Shown here: positions 6,791-7,890 of the stretch, in pieces | Numbering within the stretch: position 1 is the stretch's first letter | How the letters are laid out: each line of letters begins with the position of its first letter | Assembly: GCA_021810985.1 (NCBI GenBank) | Contig: JAJZQA010000114.1 | Location: 1-7,890, forward strand | Length of the DNA stretch: 7,890 nt | Reading direction: 5' to 3' | Source of the DNA: Deltaproteobacteria bacterium | Lineage (GTDB): Bacteria; Desulfobacterota; Desulfuromonadia; Geobacterales; Geobacteraceae | Translations under genes and position numbers: made by a program | Notes under the pieces: model-generated | Databases searched by the model: none | The model's input: the letters and a program-made list of their open reading frames with translations, nothing else | Told to the model about the DNA's origin: nothing

Positions 6791-7774
6791 GTGAGAAAAC
6801 TGGGAGAACTGTTTCTGTTGCTTGTGTTTATGAGTTTGATCCTTGGCGGCTGTAGCAGCGCCGCGGAGAAGGCGGAAAACAAGGGAAAGGCAACCCGGAA
6901 AGGAGCGCAGCAGGGAATGAAAACGTACTACATGGGGAGATTTGCCATCGATGTGCCGGCGGAGTTCAAACTGGCGGTGCAGAGTCACCGATACCGCTTG
7001 GCTGAAATTGAAGAATACCCCGAGGTTCAGGATGCGGAAAAGAAATGGCGGGACCACCTTGCCGCAGTTGAGAAATTGGAGAAACCCAAAGGCGTAAACA
7101 GGATCATCATCAAGGAACAGCAGATCGAGGGGATGGGTCGCTGGGCAAAAGGAGTGCTCTATTACAGCGACTATATGGCTGATGACGAGTGCAACTGGGA
7201 CATCTTCGTCTTTTACGGAAAAAGTGCCACTCTGTTCAAGCTCAAAGGGCTACTGGACAAGCAGCAGTCGATGTTTGCCTGGTTGCAGGAAGTAGCCCGC
7301 GCCTACCGGCCGGAATCGGCCAAGCGAACCGAGAAGAGTGGGCAGTTCCATACAGAGCATGGCGTGATCGAATTGCCCTATAAGCGTCAGGAAAGTACCT
7401 ATGCCCGGTTTGAGGGGCCGATGGGAATGAAGCTCAAAGTAGAGATGGATGAAATCCACAAGGCCCCTGAAAAAGAAGGGATTATCGACAGGACAGTCGC
7501 CGCCATGGCTACAGGTTTTGCGGCGGGTCTCGACATCAAGAAGATCCGTTCTCAGAAGAGGACTGCCGCCGGATTGCCGGGAGAAGAAGAGATCCTGCAG
7601 GGTGATGATGGAAAACGGAAGAACGTGAGCTTCGATTGGGAGTATCTTGGCAAGGTCGATTCTGGCGAGCACCCGATGATCCAGATCAGCGTCGATACTA
7701 TGGCCGATAACCTGGAAGAAAAGATGCGAATCTGGGACAAGGTACTCGATTCTTTCCGCCCTGCCTGCCAATGA
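6791..7774 (+). CDS. Tli4-like T6SS immunity lipoprotein
   Basis: From GTG 6791 this is a 327-residue protein with a lipoprotein signal: MRK, a hydrophobic core at 7-18, and lipobox L-G-G-C with the acylated Cys21, followed by Ser-Ser, which suits outer-membrane sorting. The mature protein has two alpha/beta parts. Residues about 44-175 begin Y-Y-M-G-R-F-A-I-D-V-P, and residues about 184-323 contain L-P-G-E-E at 262-266, F-D-W-E-Y at 281-285 and the closing R-I-W-D-K-V-L-D-S-F-R-P at 313-324. This two-part layout and the final I-W-D-x-V-L-x-S motif match the Tli4 family, the immunity partner of the Tle4 phospholipase effector. Known members act in the periplasm by blocking the lipase active site. 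Position after VgrG and the PAAR-like gene agrees. The family call is from memory of motifs, not a search. Confidence 0.8.
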   Translation: MRKLGELFLLLVFMSLILGGCSSAAEKAENKGKATRKGAQQGMKTYYMGRFAIDVPAEFKLAVQSHRYRLAEIEEYPEVQDAEKKWRDHLAAVEKLEKPKGVNRIIIKEQQIEGMGRWAKGVLYYSDYMADDECNWDIFVFYGKSATLFKLKGLLDKQQSMFAWLQEVARAYRPESAKRTEKSGQFHTEHGVIELPYKRQESTYARFEGPMGMKLKVEMDEIHKAPEKEGIIDRTVAAMATGFAAGLDIKKIRSQKRTAAGLPGEEEILQGDDGKRKNVSFDWEYLGKVDSGEHPMIQISVDTMADNLEEKMRIWDKVLDSFRPACQ

Positions 7775-7806
7775 CGATTCACTTTTAGCCAGAGAGTACG
7801 GTGGCC

Positions 7807-7890
7807 ATGGCAAATGCCCCCAAATTCAAAGAAGTCGCTTGCAGCGAACTGAGCAACCCAATCGAAGGTTTCGAGGCGGAGAACCAGAAC
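7807..7890 (+). CDS. Start of a gene cut by the window end, candidate effector paired with the Tli4-like protein
   Basis: An open frame starts at ATG 7807 (GTG 7801 is in frame just upstream) and runs 28 codons to the window edge without a stop. The N-terminus begins MANAPKFKEVACSELSNP and has no signal peptide, as expected for a T6SS-delivered effector. It starts 32 bases after the immunity lipoprotein, with only a weak purine-rich GGTGG nearby. From its place next to a Tli4-like gene, a Tle-type phospholipase is the natural guess, but 28 residues show no lipase motif. Confidence 0.55.
   Translation, partial: MANAPKFKEVACSELSNPIEGFEAENQN

Noticed and set aside
5857..6882. A 341-codon minus-strand open frame across the ketosynthase-like, DUF4150 and lipoprotein genes
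   Set aside because: It spans three strongly supported plus-strand genes and their junctions. Its translation is rich in R, H and G, as expected for an antisense shadow.

Overview
The window carries a type VI secretion system (T6SS) VgrG island, with every supported gene on the + strand. It holds a VgrG spike, a PAAR-like (DUF4150) tip protein and a ketosynthase-fold protein of unknown role. It also holds two candidate effector/immunity pairs. There are no rRNA or tRNA genes, transposases, CRISPR arrays or core T6SS sheath/baseplate genes, so this looks like an auxiliary vgrG locus rather than a main T6SS cluster. The host is a Gram-negative bacterium, shown by the lipoprotein, the signal peptides and the T6SS parts. 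The style of the VgrG, the DUF4150 protein and the small exported proteins suggests a Geobacter-like member of the Desulfuromonadota, but that is an impression and not proven.

Layout. Bases 1-537 hold what looks like a frameshifted remnant of a small exported cysteine-rich protein with an FG-GAP-type calcium loop. Bases 588-1067 encode a second small exported protein with a DxDxDG loop. Bases 1140-2790 form an AT-rich block of two tightly linked genes: a signal-peptide protein (putative periplasmic immunity protein) and a protein with an RNNNPGNI-type domain followed by LysM (putative peptidoglycan-targeting effector). From about 2800 the composition becomes GC-rich, with vgrG (2825-4918), the ketosynthase-like gene (4920-6089), the DUF4150 gene (6091-6771), a Tli4-like immunity lipoprotein (6791-7774) and the first 28 codons of another gene (7807 to the window end) that may be the matching effector.

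How the genes may work together. VgrG trimerises into the puncturing spike and the DUF4150 protein probably caps it. The LysM protein is a candidate cargo whose self-toxicity would be blocked in the periplasm by the product of 1140-1931. The lipoprotein is a candidate immunity protein for a phospholipase-type effector that should start at or just after the right edge. Four consecutive gene junctions have, or can have, a one-base gap between stop and start, pointing to a translationally coupled operon. The ketosynthase-like protein keeps the nucleophile-position cysteine but lacks both catalytic histidines, so it is most likely not a condensing enzyme. It is the least explained component and the best candidate for something new.
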